The notes: generated by a model from the sequence alone, not told the origin. A DNA stretch of 64,000 bases from Micromonospora sp. NBC_01740 (GCF_035920365.1 NZ_CP109150.1:1364001-1428000), one strand, 5' to 3'; positions 15,851-24,938 are shown, counted from the stretch's first letter. Made by a program: numbers and translations.

Positions 15851-17734
15851 ATGACACGGGGAGCCCACATCTTCGCGGTCGGCACGCTGGCCGCGCTCAC
15901 CCTGCTCGGCGGCAGCGCGATCCCGGCGGCGCCGCCCGACCCACCGGGCCCGAGGCAGCCGACGACCGCGCCCGTGCTGGTCTCCTACGATTCCTGCGCC
16001 CAGGCGCTGGGCGGGCTCCGTGCCGCCGCCGACGCGTCCGTGGGCCCGTGGGGCTTCGGCAACGGCTGGCGCACCGGGGCCGCCTTCGGCGACGTGGCCA
16101 AGGACGCGTCCGGGTCCCGGGCGTCAGCCCAGTCCGCCCAGCCCGCCCAGGAGCACTCCACGACCAACGTGCACGAGGCCGGCGCGGACGAACCCGACCT
16201 GGTCAAGACCGACGGGCGGCGGATCGTGACCGTCACCCGGGGCGTGCTGCGGGTGGTGGACCCGGCCGCCCGCCGGGAGACGGGCCGCCTCGACCTCACG
16301 CGGACGCTGCCGGAGCTGACGTGGGGTGAGCAGGCGAGCCTGCTGTTGCACGGCGACCGGGCGCTGGTGCTGACCCAGATCGGCGCGGAACTCCAGTCGA
16401 CGACCCGCGCCGCGCGGGCCCGCACCGCGCCGCGCCTGATCCTCGTCGACCTCGCGGGCACGCCGCGGGTGCTCGGCACCTACCGGATGGACGGCAGCCT
16501 CGTCGACGCCCGGCAGACCGGGAACACCGCCCGGGTCGTGGTCCGCAGCCGCCCCCAACTGGTCTTCCCGTACGCCGAACGGGGCACCGACGCGACGCGG
16601 ACCGCCGCCAACCGCGCGGTGATCGCCGCCGCCGGAGTGGAGGCGTGGCTGCCGGCGTACGAGTGGACGGCCGGGGCGGAACGGCACACCGGCCGGGTCG
16701 GCTGCGACCGGTTGAGCCGGCCGCCCGCCTGGTCCGGCACGTCGATGCTGACCGTGCTGAGCTTCGACCTCGCCGGCGACCGCCTCGGCGACGGCGACCC
16801 GGTCAGCGTCGCCGCCGACGCCACCACCGTCTACGGCACCGGGAGCAGTCTCTACCTCGCCGGGGAACGGCCGGTGCCGCCCAGGCCCGGCTCGTTCCGG
16901 GGGGACGTCCGGCGGCCGGGCCCGCAGGTCACCGAGATCCACCGGTTCGACACCGGCGCGCCCGGTCGTCCCCGCTACGTGGCCTCCGGTTCGGTGCCCG
17001 GGTCGCTCGTCAACCAGTACGCCCTCTCCGAGTGGCAGGGGCACCTGCGGGTGGCCACCACCACGGGCGACGCCTGGGGCACCCGGCCGAACTCGGAGTC
17101 CGCCGTCCACGTGCTGCGTCCCGACGGGCACACGCTGGTCCGGACGGGCGCGGTCACCGGCCTCGGCCCGGGCGAGCGGATCTACTCCGTGCGCTTCCTC
17201 GGCGGCTCCGCGTACGTGGTCACGTTCCGGCTCACCGATCCGCTCTACGCGGTCGACCTGACCGATCCGACCGCGCCCCGGGTCACCGGGGAGCTGAAGA
17301 TCACCGGCTACTCGGCGTACCTGCACCCGCTGCCGGAGGGCCGGCTGCTCGGGGTGGGCCAGGAGGCCGACCGGCGGGGACGGGCGCAGGGGCTCCAGGT
17401 CTCGCTGTTCGACGTACGCGACCCCGCCCGGCCGAGCCGGCTCGACCAGTGGCACGTGCCGAAGGCGTACTCCGCGCTGGAACACGACACGCACGCCTTC
17501 CTGCACCACCCGGAGACGGGCCTGGTCGCGCTGCCGGTCGGCGACGACGTACGCCTGCTGCGGGTGTCCGGGACCGACATCGGCGAGGTCGGCACGGTCT
17601 CCCACACCGGCCCGGCGGGCCCGGTCCTGCGGTCGCTGCTGGTCGGGGACGTGCTCTGGACCGTCTCCGCCGCCGGCCTGCGGGCCACCGATCCGACCAC
17701 CGCCCGGAGCCTCGACTGGCTCCCCGTGACCTGA
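15851..17734 (+). CDS. Secreted beta-propeller domain protein
   Basis: A 627-residue exported protein. The N-terminal helix FAVGTLAALTLLGGSAIPAA is a signal peptide. The segment STTNVHEAGADEPDLVKTDG near residue 105 is the hallmark of the Beta_propel family (PF09826), whose members form extracellular propellers of unknown function in bacteria and archaea. Repeating blade-like strands follow to the end (YSVRFLGGSAYVVTFRLTDP, LFDVRDPARPSRL). There is no lipobox or sortase motif. It stands alone and faces the convergent TY-Chap gene. Confidence 0.85.
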   Translation: MTRGAHIFAVGTLAALTLLGGSAIPAAPPDPPGPRQPTTAPVLVSYDSCAQALGGLRAAADASVGPWGFGNGWRTGAAFGDVAKDASGSRASAQSAQPAQEHSTTNVHEAGADEPDLVKTDGRRIVTVTRGVLRVVDPAARRETGRLDLTRTLPELTWGEQASLLLHGDRALVLTQIGAELQSTTRAARARTAPRLILVDLAGTPRVLGTYRMDGSLVDARQTGNTARVVVRSRPQLVFPYAERGTDATRTAANRAVIAAAGVEAWLPAYEWTAGAERHTGRVGCDRLSRPPAWSGTSMLTVLSFDLAGDRLGDGDPVSVAADATTVYGTGSSLYLAGERPVPPRPGSFRGDVRRPGPQVTEIHRFDTGAPGRPRYVASGSVPGSLVNQYALSEWQGHLRVATTTGDAWGTRPNSESAVHVLRPDGHTLVRTGAVTGLGPGERIYSVRFLGGSAYVVTFRLTDPLYAVDLTDPTAPRVTGELKITGYSAYLHPLPEGRLLGVGQEADRRGRAQGLQVSLFDVRDPARPSRLDQWHVPKAYSALEHDTHAFLHHPETGLVALPVGDDVRLLRVSGTDIGEVGTVSHTGPAGPVLRSLLVGDVLWTVSAAGLRATDPTTARSLDWLPVT

Positions 17735-17789
17735 TCCTCCCTCCCCGGCGGGTGGGGCCCGGTTTCTCGGGGTTTCCGGGCTCCACCCG

Positions 17790-17832
17790 CCACCACCGGT
17801 CCGTGCTCCACCCCGCCGCCTGCCGGTGGTGG
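17790..17832. terminator. Hairpin between convergent genes
   Basis: CCACCACCGG (17790-17799) pairs with CCGGTGGTGG (17823-17832) over a 23-base loop. It lies in the 106 bases between the beta-propeller and TY-Chap stop codons. The long loop makes it a moderate candidate. Confidence 0.5.
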
Positions 17833-17840
17833 GGCGTGGA

Positions 17841-18947
17841 TCAGAGGTACATGCCGGTGCGGTGTTCCTCCTGGTCCCGCTTGACCGGCTTGTCGCCCTC
17901 GCCGAAGAACCGCTTCCCGCCGAACTCGCCGTGCAGGCGGTCGTCCAGCTCGTCCGCGAGCCCGGTCATCACCTGGACCGCGAGCATGAGGTGGGTGGCC
18001 TGGAAGTTGCGCCCGAAGACGGGGATGGACGCCCACACGGTGTCGTCGGCGCAGTAGAGCCGGCCGATGGGCATCCGGTTGGTCAGCTCGGAGAGCTTCA
18101 CGTAGAGCCGCTCGGTCGGCTCGACCTCGGTCAGCACCGGGGAGAAGACGTCCACCAGCGGCGGGTTGTCGCGGACCCGGACGAAGACCATCGCCGAACC
18201 GGCGCGGATGTTGATGTCGCCGTCGGAGTCGACCTGCAACCGGTCCGGCTCCGACTTGAGCATGGTCGAGACGACGGTGCGGACCTGTTCGGCGAGCGCG
18301 GCCGTGTCGTGCTCGGGCGCCTGGGCGGCGGCGGCCGCCGCGAGCGCCTCGTCCAGGTCGGCCTCCACGTTGCGGTCGGGGCCGAACTCGCTGCGCGCGG
18401 TGCCCAGCGGTTCCACCGGCAGCGCTTCGCCCTCGGCGTCGTGGATGAGGTAGACGAGGAAGGCGGGGTGCGGGGCGCCGTAGACGTCGCGCAGCGTCCG
18501 GGTGAGCAGGGCGGCCAGCCGGGCGGCCTCGGCGGTGCCGCTGTCCAGCCCGAAGTGCTCGCCGGAGCCCGGCACCACGCCGGGCGGCGACCAGCCGAGC
18601 GCGATCATGTCCGCCACGGCGGCCCGGTCCAGCCGGTAGCCCTCCGGCAGGGTGGCGTTGCCGACCGCGCGGGCGGCCAGCCGGCCCTCCTCGCCGACGT
18701 CGATGCTGACCGAGTAGACCGCGTCGCCGGTGCCGGAGGCCGTCGGGTCGAGGGTCAGCTCCACGTGCGTGCCCGTGGGGAGCGCCGCCAACCGCTCGGC
18801 GAGTGCCCGGGCGAACTCGTGCCAGGCCTGGGTGACCTTGGCCCGTAGGTCGGCCGTGCTGGGCTCGTCGAGCAGGATCGGCTCGTGGTGCGCCGGCAGG
18901 GTGCCGGGCGAGTCGCCGCCCGGCGCCGAGGGGTGGTCCGCCGTCAT
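17841..18947 (-). CDS. TY-Chap / YbjN-like putative chaperone
   Basis: A 368-residue protein with two related parts. The N-terminal part is rich in predicted alpha/beta elements. A C-terminal domain from about residue 210 (AEQVRTVVSTMLKSEPDRLQ, SAMVFVRVRDNPPLVDVFSP, IGRLYCADDTVWASIPVFGR) matches the T3SS-chaperone/YbjN-like peptide-binding fold (TY-Chap). In actinobacteria such domains are widespread and their clients are unknown. Its C-terminus GMYL resembles the GQYL tail of Bpa, though no link is shown. The ATG at 18947 has a GGAGGC site. Confidence 0.75.
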   Translation of the reverse strand: MTADHPSAPGGDSPGTLPAHHEPILLDEPSTADLRAKVTQAWHEFARALAERLAALPTGTHVELTLDPTASGTGDAVYSVSIDVGEEGRLAARAVGNATLPEGYRLDRAAVADMIALGWSPPGVVPGSGEHFGLDSGTAEAARLAALLTRTLRDVYGAPHPAFLVYLIHDAEGEALPVEPLGTARSEFGPDRNVEADLDEALAAAAAAQAPEHDTAALAEQVRTVVSTMLKSEPDRLQVDSDGDINIRAGSAMVFVRVRDNPPLVDVFSPVLTEVEPTERLYVKLSELTNRMPIGRLYCADDTVWASIPVFGRNFQATHLMLAVQVMTGLADELDDRLHGEFGGKRFFGEGDKPVKRDQEEHRTGMYL

Positions 18948-19027
18948 GATCGCCTCCGTCCGTCACGGTCACCCTACCCACGGAACGGGGGAGGCGAATC
19001 AGCCCGACCGTGATCGGACAGCGGAGG

Positions 19028-19294
19028 TCAGGCGGGTGTCCCGCCCGGGCGTTCGGCGCCGAGCCCGACCGGCCAGTCGGCGGCCAGCGCGCTGAGCCGG
19101 GCCGCGGCGCCGGCCGGGTCCGCGCCCCGCCCGACCGCCAGCCCCAGCAGGTACGCGGTGACGGGCGCGCCCGGCCGCAGCACCTGGTGCGCCACGTCCT
19201 TGGCCAGGTCGAGCACGGCCGGCACCGGCACCTGGGCGGGATCCAGGTCCAGCTCGGCACAGGCCGCCGTCACCCAGTCGTCCATGACCGTCAT
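19028..19294 (-). CDS. DUF6457 family protein
   Basis: An 88-residue helical protein (MTVMDDWVTAACAELDLDPA, VLDLAKDVAHQVLRPGAPVT) of the DUF6457 type, which I associate with mobA in actinobacteria. The ATG at 19294 overlaps the mobA stop by the sequence ATGA, so the two are translationally coupled, with a GAGGAG site inside the end of mobA. The function is unknown; the coupling suggests a role with molybdenum cofactor nucleotide transfer. Confidence 0.75.
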   Translation of the reverse strand: MTVMDDWVTAACAELDLDPAQVPVPAVLDLAKDVAHQVLRPGAPVTAYLLGLAVGRGADPAGAAARLSALAADWPVGLGAERPGGTPA

Positions 19295-19911
19295 CGCGCC
19301 CACTCCTCCGCCCGGCGTACGTCCTCGTCAGTGTCGCAGTCGAACCAGGGCGGCGGGCCGGCACCGGCCCACGGCACCTCGCGTACCCGCAGCGCGGCGA
19401 GCAGCGCCCTGATCGGCGCCCCCGCCAGCGACGCGGCGGACCCGTCGGGCTGCCCGCTGGCGCGCTCGGCGGCGAGGCGGACCAGGGCGGCGCGCAGCGG
19501 GGCCACCCGCCACACGCCGCAGAGGGTCTGCCGCCGCCCGTCGCCGTCGACGTAGCAGGCGCCGTCGTGACCGGCGTCGAGGTGGCCGAGCAACTCCCCG
19601 ACCGCCGCGCGGGTGAGCAGGGGCAGGTCGGCGGCGAGCAGGGCGACCACCGGCGTACCGGGGTCGAGCAGGGCCAGCCCGGCCGCGGCGGCTGCGACGG
19701 GGCCGCCGCCCGGCGGCTCCTCCCGGGTCAGCCGCACCCCGTCGGGCACCGGTCCGTCCGGGCCGACCAGGATGCGCGGCGCGGCGTCGGCGACCGCGGC
19801 GAGCACCCGGTCCCGCATGGGCCGGCCGCCGACCGTCCGGGCGGGCTTGTCGACGCCCCCCATCCGGCGCGCGGCCCCACCCGCCAGCACCACCGCCGCA
19901 TACGCGTCCAC
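19291..19911 (-). CDS. mobA: Molybdenum cofactor guanylyltransferase-like NTP transferase
   Basis: A 206-residue nucleotidyltransferase that would attach GMP to molybdopterin. VLAGGAARRMGGVDKPARTV (8-27) is the signature nucleotide-binding loop, and LLAADLPLL near residue 92 carries the Mg-binding Asp. The GTG start lies 6 bases after TACCGT (leaderless). The gene overlaps a DUF6457 gene. The other cofactor genes lie 20 kb (moaA) and 34-37 kb (moaC, mogA, moeA, moaE) away, with fdhD 1.3 kb away. Confidence 0.85.
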   Translation of the reverse strand: MDAYAAVVLAGGAARRMGGVDKPARTVGGRPMRDRVLAAVADAAPRILVGPDGPVPDGVRLTREEPPGGGPVAAAAAGLALLDPGTPVVALLAADLPLLTRAAVGELLGHLDAGHDGACYVDGDGRRQTLCGVWRVAPLRAALVRLAAERASGQPDGSAASLAGAPIRALLAALRVREVPWAGAGPPPWFDCDTDEDVRRAEEWAR

Positions 19912-20228
19912 CGGGCCACGGTATCCGCCCGACGCCTCGCCGGGAGATGCGAGGCGACGGGCGTGAGGTTGCCCGGCTCTCCCGTGTGGAGCGGCGGCCT
20001 ACACAGAAGTGGGACGTGATCGTGGACGGCCGCCGGTGCAGCCTGGTCCTGTAACGCGGCCCTCCCGGGCGACGGGCTCGGCGGGGGACGGGGCACGGCA
20101 GATCTCGGGTCCGGTTCTGCCGTGCCCATCAGAGACGGCCCACGGGGGTGGCGACCGCCGGTCCCACCCCGATTCTCCAACCGGTACACCCTCGGCCCCT
20201 GACGGCCGAGGCGAAGAAGGGAGCATCG
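19912..20228. other. 317-bp divergent intergenic region with an inverted repeat
   Basis: Between leftward mobA and a rightward secreted-protein gene. GGGCACGGCAG (20091-20101) pairs with CTGCCGTGCCC (20117-20127), an 11-bp stem with a 15-base loop placed about 100 bases before the secreted-protein ATG. It could be an operator or an element of the 5' leader. No coding frame in this stretch looks real. Confidence 0.5.
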
Positions 20229-20486
20229 ATGGCGAAGACTCCGCGTCGCCCGCGCGTCCGCAGCCTCATCGCGGTCGCCGCCGTGGCCGGCGGTGCCGTG
20301 GTCGGCCTGGCCGCGCCCGCCCAGGCGGCCTACAACAGCCCGCTCTACTCCACGCTCAAGGCGTGCAACGCGGCCCGGCCGGCGTACGTCAGCTCGTGGA
20401 CGTCGCCGGGGCCGTGCTACCCGATGTACAACTGGAACGGCACGAAGAAGATCGGCTACTCGTTCCTCGTGCAGACCCGGGGCTGA
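20229..20486 (+). CDS. Small secreted protein
   Basis: An 85-residue protein with a clear signal peptide: a basic start (MAKTPRRPRVR), a hydrophobic core SLIAVAAVAGGAVVGLA and the cleavage motif AQA before AYNS. The mature part is only about 51 residues, with two cysteines (CNAARPAY, GPCYPMYNW) that could form a disulphide, and is rich in Tyr, Trp and Ser. I do not recognise the family; it could be a peptide-like exported factor or a small inhibitor. A GAAGGGAG site lies 6 bases before the ATG. Confidence 0.75.
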   Translation: MAKTPRRPRVRSLIAVAAVAGGAVVGLAAPAQAAYNSPLYSTLKACNAARPAYVSSWTSPGPCYPMYNWNGTKKIGYSFLVQTRG

Positions 20487-20504
20487 CGTGCCGGTCCATC
20501 GGTC

Positions 20505-21119
20505 CTAGGCGGCGGGGTCCACCTCGAACGCCATCGCGATCCGCGTCAGTCCCGCCTTGTTCACCGCGCCCGTCTTCTGTCGCAGGCGATGCGTGTAGGT
20601 GTCGACCGTCGACTTGGACAGGCAGAGCCTGCGGGCGATCTGCTGGTGGGTGAGGCCCTCGGCAACGAGCCGCAACACGTCCCGTTCCCGGGCGGTCAGC
20701 ATGGGCGGACCGCCGTCGCAGACATCGGCGACGGCGTCGGGCAGCAGGGCGACGCGCGCCGCGCCGTCGAGGTACAGGTCGCCCCGCCCGACGGCGTGGA
20801 CCGCCCGCAGCAGGGTGGCCTCGTCGACGTCCCGCCCCAGATAGGCGAGCGCGCCCGCGTCCAGGGCAGCCCGCACCCGTACCGCGTCCTGGCACGTGGC
20901 GAGGACGACGAACGCCGGCCCGTCGGGCCACCACGGGCCGGCGTTCGACTCCCCGCAGCGGTCGGCGACGACGACCTGCGGCGCGTCCCGCAGGGCGGCG
21001 ACCGGCTCGACCGAGGGGAACACGCCGACCACGGTCACCCCTGGAGCCCGCCCGAGGGCGTCGGCGACCCCCCGAAAGGTCAGCGACCCGTCGTCCACGA
21101 CAGCGACCCTGACGGCCAT
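20505..21119 (-). CDS. LuxR-type response regulator with degenerate receiver
   Basis: A 204-residue protein. The N-terminus ([20 protein letters not shown]) starts as a receiver domain with the acidic pair, and [11 protein letters not shown] near residue 55 may hold the phospho-acceptor. The usual Lys-Asp near the end of the domain is replaced by GRD ([16 protein letters not shown]). The C-terminal LuxR/NarL helix-turn-helix is intact: [20 protein letters not shown] near residue 142. No histidine kinase is adjacent, so it is an orphan, perhaps phosphate-independent. The ATG at 21119 has a GGAGAGGG site. Confidence 0.85.
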   Translation of the reverse strand: MAVRVAVVDDGSLTFRGVADALGRAPGVTVVGVFPSVEPVAALRDAPQVVVADRCGESNAGPWWPDGPAFVVLATCQDAVRVRAALDAGALAYLGRDVDEATLLRAVHAVGRGDLYLDGAARVALLPDAVADVCDGGPPMLTARERDVLRLVAEGLTHQQIARRLCLSKSTVDTYTHRLRQKTGAVNKAGLTRIAMAFEVDPAA

Positions 21120-21251
21120 GGCCCACCCTCTCCGGACTTCCTCCTGCGGACGGTCACACCGTACGGCGGGCGGCGTACAGGTCGCGTACATCGCGGATAC
21201 GGACGGGCCGTCGCCGCGCGGCGCCCCGACCCCGGGGTGCAGGATGGCGGG

Positions 21252-22103
21252 ATGGGACGGGCGACTGACCGGCGCGGCGTGCTCCGCATCGACCTCGACG
21301 CGGCGACCGGCCGCACCTCGGTACGCCGGCAGGACAGCCTCGCCGTGGAGGAACCGCTGGAGATCCGGGTCGGCGCGGCCGGCCCCGGCCGGCGACGGCC
21401 GCTCGCGGTGACCATGCGTACGCCCGGCGACGACCTCGATTTGGCGATCGGCTTCCTGCTGACCGAGGGGCTGATCCGCTCCGCCGACGACGTACGCACC
21501 GCGCAGCTCTGCGCCGGCGCGGAGACACCCAACACGTACAACGTGGTGGACGTGGTGCTGGCGCCCGGTGTGCCCGAACCCGCCGTCGATCCGGCCCGGA
21601 ACTTCTACACCACCAGCTCCTGCGGGGTGTGCGGCAAGGCGAGCATCGACGCCGTGCGTACCCGATCGGTCTTCGCGGTGGGCGACGACCCGCTGACCGT
21701 GCCGGCGGCGGTCCTGACCGCGCTGCCGGACCGGCTGCGCGCGGCTCAGCGCGGCTTCGACCGCACGGGCGGCCTGCACGCGGCGGGCCTGTTCACCGCC
21801 GACGGCGACCTGGTGGTGCTGCGCGAGGACGTGGGCCGGCACAACGCCGTCGACAAGGTCATCGGCTGGGCGGTCCGCGAGCGGCGGCTGCCGCTGGCCG
21901 GGCACGTCCTGCTGGTCTCCGGGCGGGCGAGCTTCGAGCTGACCCAGAAGGCGTGGATGGCGGGGGTGCCGCTGCTCGCGGCGGTCTCCGCGCCGAGCAC
22001 CCTGGCGGTGGAGCTGGCCGAGGAGGCCGGGCTGACGCTGGTCGGCTTCCTGCGCGGCTCCACGATGAACGTCTACGCCCGTCCTGACCGGATCACCACC
22101 TGA
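21252..22103 (+). CDS. fdhD: Formate dehydrogenase accessory sulfurtransferase
   Basis: A 283-residue FdhD, which moves sulfur from a cysteine desulfurase onto the molybdenum cofactor of formate dehydrogenase. The catalytic CGVCGK (Cys124 and Cys127), the [13 protein letters not shown] cofactor-binding motif near residue 198 and [20 protein letters not shown] near 220 are all intact. No formate dehydrogenase gene lies in the window. The ATG at 21252 gives the normal family length. It runs opposite to the LuxR regulator, 132 bases away. Confidence 0.93.
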   Translation: MGRATDRRGVLRIDLDAATGRTSVRRQDSLAVEEPLEIRVGAAGPGRRRPLAVTMRTPGDDLDLAIGFLLTEGLIRSADDVRTAQLCAGAETPNTYNVVDVVLAPGVPEPAVDPARNFYTTSSCGVCGKASIDAVRTRSVFAVGDDPLTVPAAVLTALPDRLRAAQRGFDRTGGLHAAGLFTADGDLVVLREDVGRHNAVDKVIGWAVRERRLPLAGHVLLVSGRASFELTQKAWMAGVPLLAAVSAPSTLAVELAEEAGLTLVGFLRGSTMNVYARPDRITT

Positions 22104-22112
22104 TCCGTCGGC

Positions 22113-22808
22113 CTAGCCGAACAGCCCCAACCGGACCGCGGCGTCGCGGGCCACCAGGAAGCCGGCGATGCCGAGAATCCAGCCGAGCATGCTGCCCGAG
22201 GTTCGCATGATCCAGGCGTTGAGCCGGGCCAGCACCGGCTCGACCAGCCTCGGCAGCGCCATCCGGGCCGCCAGCAGCAGCACCGCCGGCAGGACCATGA
22301 CCAGGCAGTAACCGGCGAGCAGCCCCACCATCTCGGCCGCGCCGAGACCCGAGGTGGTCAGCAGGCCGACCGCGCCGAGGTACGGCAGCATCGTCGCCAC
22401 CTCCGCGAGCGCGGCGAGCAGCGCCAGCCCCACCAGCCACCGCGCGGAGGAGTCGCCGGCGGTGGCCCGGTCCCGCCAGCGCAGCACTCCGCCGCTGCGC
22501 GGACGCCGCTTGCTGTCGTAGCGGAAGCTGAGCAGGAACAGCCCGACCCCGAGGACGAGCTGTGCCCAGAGCACCGGTCGGTTGTCCATCGCCCCGCCGA
22601 GGACGTCGGCCAGCCGGCTGCCGCCGAGGGCGAGCAGCAGCCCGATGCCGAAGTAGAAGACGGCGATCGTGCCGAGGTAGACGAGGATCCGTCGGGCGTT
22701 GACCGGCCCGGGAGCGAGCAGCAGCCAGACGGGGATGAAGAGCGTGCCGATGCTCGTGCTGTCGACCAGGGCCAGGCCGGCGAGCGTCAGCAGCAGTCCG
22801 ACGCTCAT
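22113..22808 (-). CDS. GAP family (Sap-like) membrane protein
   Basis: A 231-residue integral membrane protein with about six helices, starting MSVGLLLTLAGLALVDSTSI. This N-terminal pattern, with a small polar pair after the first helix, matches the GAP/Sap family (PF11139) of actinobacterial membrane proteins, some of which take part in glycolipid export in mycobacteria. The middle loop is basic (RYDSKRRPRSGG). The ATG at 22808 opens right before the first helix; upstream in-frame codons are not membrane-like. It ends 9 bases from the convergent fdhD stop. Confidence 0.8.
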   Translation of the reverse strand: MSVGLLLTLAGLALVDSTSIGTLFIPVWLLLAPGPVNARRILVYLGTIAVFYFGIGLLLALGGSRLADVLGGAMDNRPVLWAQLVLGVGLFLLSFRYDSKRRPRSGGVLRWRDRATAGDSSARWLVGLALLAALAEVATMLPYLGAVGLLTTSGLGAAEMVGLLAGYCLVMVLPAVLLLAARMALPRLVEPVLARLNAWIMRTSGSMLGWILGIAGFLVARDAAVRLGLFG

Positions 22809-22970
22809 GCGGTGCTTGCGGTGGGTTGGGGCACGGACCCATTCTGTGCCGGCGTCGATCCTGTCGACTCGCCCTACGGAACGAACGTCCACTACATCTT
22901 TCGACGGAGACCAGCATTGCCGCTGTCTGCCGTGCCGCTGTCTGCCGTGCCGGCGCTTCCGATGGCGCGG

Positions 22971-23216
22971 TCAGCGCGGGCGGGCCCAGGCGGTGAAGCG
23001 GGCGGTCAGGCCGGCCGGCGTCGTGGCGTGGTCCAGCGCGGCGAGCTGTTCGCCCGCCTCGGCCTGAAGGGTCGCCAGGTGGATCAGCAGGGCCGGCCGG
23101 TCCGTCCGGTACTCGGCGAGCAGCCGCAGCTTCGCCGCCGAGCACGGCCAGGCGATGCCGCAGGCCGCGCAGCGCCAGGTGGGCCGGGTGGGCAGGTGGT
23201 CGCGGCGCCGGGTCAC
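22971..23216 (-). CDS. Small CxxC protein
   Basis: An 81-residue protein with TWRCAACGIAWPC near residue 13, a cluster of three cysteines that may bind a metal. A helical second half follows (ALLIHLATLQAEAGEQLAAL). The GTG start overlaps the stop of the upstream 108-residue gene by the sequence GTGA, so both belong to one transcript. I recognise no named family; similar pairs accompany XRE/DUF397-type loci in actinobacteria as far as I recall. Confidence 0.6.
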   Translation of the reverse strand: MTRRRDHLPTRPTWRCAACGIAWPCSAAKLRLLAEYRTDRPALLIHLATLQAEAGEQLAALDHATTPAGLTARFTAWARPR

Positions 23217-23539
23217 GCTGTGACCCGTCGGCGGGTCACGGGACGGCGGTGGGCCTGCGCCGACGAGGCCGGAGCTGCGGTACGCCAGCGGACCCCCTCG
23301 CACCACACGTAGAGCGAGCGCCGGTCCACGGCGTCGCCGCGCGCGCCCAGCTGGTAGACGTCGATCCAGCACCAACCGTGGTACGTGTGCCAGTCGGTCA
23401 GGACGCGAATCACGCGCACGGAGATCGGGCGGACGAACTGCGGGCTCGCGGACCGGGTCAGGTGCAGGACGTCACCCGACCTGATCTGCCGCAGCGCGGG
23501 CTTCGGGTCGGGCTTCGGGTCCGGCTGGCGCTCCGGCAA
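23213..23539 (-). CDS. Hypothetical protein upstream of the CxxC protein
   Basis: A 108-residue protein with a Pro/Lys/Asp repeat at the start (QPDPKPDPKPALRQIRSGD) and a beta-rich core (RPISVRVIRVLTDWHTYHGW, then CWIDVYQL) containing several Trp and Tyr. The function is unknown. The TTG at 23539 is the best start seen, with AGGGG about 9 bases upstream, but it is uncertain. The gene is divergent from the XRE regulator at 23747 and overlaps the next gene by 4 bases. Confidence 0.55.
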   Translation of the reverse strand: MPERQPDPKPDPKPALRQIRSGDVLHLTRSASPQFVRPISVRVIRVLTDWHTYHGWCWIDVYQLGARGDAVDRRSLYVWCEGVRWRTAAPASSAQAHRRPVTRRRVTA

Positions 23540-23746
23540 GGTCTTTCCCCTCGTCCGTCGGTGTGGAGGAGGGGGCCGCCACGGATGCTCGCCCGGCGGC
23601 GACCCCTCGCGGCACGACCGGCGGGCCTCGGGATGCCTCCACCGGCTCGCGCCGTCCACTTGGCACCCTGCCGAGGGTTGCCAGCCGATCACACCGCGTA
23701 GCAGTCTGTACCGGGGATATTCAGGACGTTCAGGCGAGGAGCAGGG

Positions 23747-24493
23747 ATGAACCGGGCGGTTCAGGTAGCGATGGCGAAGGCCGGCGAGACTGCGGAGAGC
23801 CTCGCAGCTCAGATCGGCGTCGATCCGAAGACGGCGGCACGCTGGGTGAGCCAGGGACGAATCCCGCAGACCCGTCACCGTGCCCGGGTCGCCGAGATCC
23901 TGAACAAGGACATAGAAGAGCTCTGGCCGGACGCACTGAAGCGAAGAGAGCCAGCGTGGTTCCAGCCATGGACGGACATCGAGCGCGAGGCAGCCGGCCT
24001 GCGCTGCTACGAATCCACTGTCATTCCCGGGCTTCTTCAGACCGAGGAGTACGCCCGCGCGGTACTCGCCAGCGGCCCCCTCGTAGCCGACGCAGCCGGC
24101 TACGTCGAAACGCGGCTGCGACGGCAGGCTGCGGTATTCGAGCGGCCCCGCCCGCCCCTCTCAGTCTTCGTGATCGATGAGGCGGCGTTGCGGCGAGGCA
24201 CGCCGGCAGTCATGGTGCCCCAGCTCGACCACTTGGCTGAGGTGGCCGCGCGACCAAACGTCATGGTGCATGTCCTGCCGTTGAAGGCGGGCTTCCACCC
24301 GGGGCAGGCCGGACCGTTCGTCATCGCCACGACGAGCGACGGGGAGGACGTCGGCTACCTCGACGATCAGGCCACTGGCCGCATCACAAATGACGTTGCT
24401 CCGCTCTGGGCCGTGTGGGATACCGTGAGATCGCTCGCGCTTCCGCGAGACCAATCCATCGACTTCCTTGAGGCAAGATCATGGCTGACCTGA
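23747..24493 (+). CDS. XRE-type regulator with DUF5753 domain
   Basis: A 248-residue protein. Residues 5-60 form a helix-turn-helix (MAKAGETAESLAAQIGVDPK, TAARWVSQGRIPQTRHRARV). The rest is DUF5753: WFQPWTDIEREAAGLRCYES near 71, TVIPGLLQTEEYARAVL near 92 and QLDHLAEVAARPNVMVHVLP near 160. Such regulators are encoded in many copies in actinobacteria, usually with a DUF397 partner, as here. The ATG has a GAGGAGCAGGG site. The stop lies inside the DUF397 gene (13-base overlap). Confidence 0.92.
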   Translation: MNRAVQVAMAKAGETAESLAAQIGVDPKTAARWVSQGRIPQTRHRARVAEILNKDIEELWPDALKRREPAWFQPWTDIEREAAGLRCYESTVIPGLLQTEEYARAVLASGPLVADAAGYVETRLRRQAAVFERPRPPLSVFVIDEAALRRGTPAVMVPQLDHLAEVAARPNVMVHVLPLKAGFHPGQAGPFVIATTSDGEDVGYLDDQATGRITNDVAPLWAVWDTVRSLALPRDQSIDFLEARSWLT

Positions 24494-24675
24494 TCGGCGC
24501 GCAGTGGCGCAAGAGCACCCGCAGCAGCTCGAACGGCGGCAACTGCGTCGAGGTCGCCGACAATCTTCCCGGCGTCGTCGGCGTCCGTGACTCGAAGGAC
24601 CCGGCCGGCCCGGCACTCACCTTCACACCGGCGGCCTGGCGCGCGTTCGTCGCCGAGCTGGCCGAGCGGGCCTGA
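24481..24675 (+). CDS. DUF397 protein (intact copy)
   Basis: A 64-residue DUF397 protein: QWRKSTRSSSNGGNCVEVAD is the family start, and GVRDSKDPAGPALTFTPAAW with RAFVAELAERA its end. DUF397 proteins pair with XRE/DUF5753 regulators; BldB-linked work in Streptomyces suggests antitoxin-like or regulatory roles. It overlaps the regulator's 3' end by 13 bases. Its last 105 bases recur, at 98 of 105 identity, 1.1 kb downstream and more weakly 2.5 kb downstream. Confidence 0.93.
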   Translation: MADLIGAQWRKSTRSSSNGGNCVEVADNLPGVVGVRDSKDPAGPALTFTPAAWRAFVAELAERA

Positions 24676-24938
24676 ACACCCGGGACGCAGTCACGCCCTT
24701 CCCCCAGACCGGCTGACGCGGAGGACGCGAGCCCTCCTCCCGTCCCTCGCCAGGCCCCCGAACTCTTCCGCTGGAGACGGGAAAGCGACTGGGCCGCGGT
24801 CGGCTTCTCGGCCTGCCACAACGTCAGTCACGCCTACGGACCGCCAATCTCATGGGGACCGCGAAACAGGCGAGGCCGCACCGACGATGACCGCCCGGCA
24901 GTCCTCCCGTCGGATGGCGTATCCGCTACACATGGTGT

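Noticed and set aside
22919..22948. Tandem 15-bp repeat (GCCGCTGTCTGCCGT twice)
   Set aside because: Only two copies in a promoter region, with no inverted symmetry or link to a known site; not enough to call a regulatory element.
22812..23312. Plus-strand frame of 166 codons opposite the small CxxC gene
   Set aside because: The reading is Gly/Arg/Ala-rich with no motif, and both minus-strand genes have GTGA coupling and sensible cores.
24676..24938. Possible gene between DUF397 and the P-loop kinase
   Set aside because: A stretch reading ELFRWRRESDWAAVGFSACH looks protein-like but has no start codon or continuation and matches no family I know; a decayed fragment is possible.
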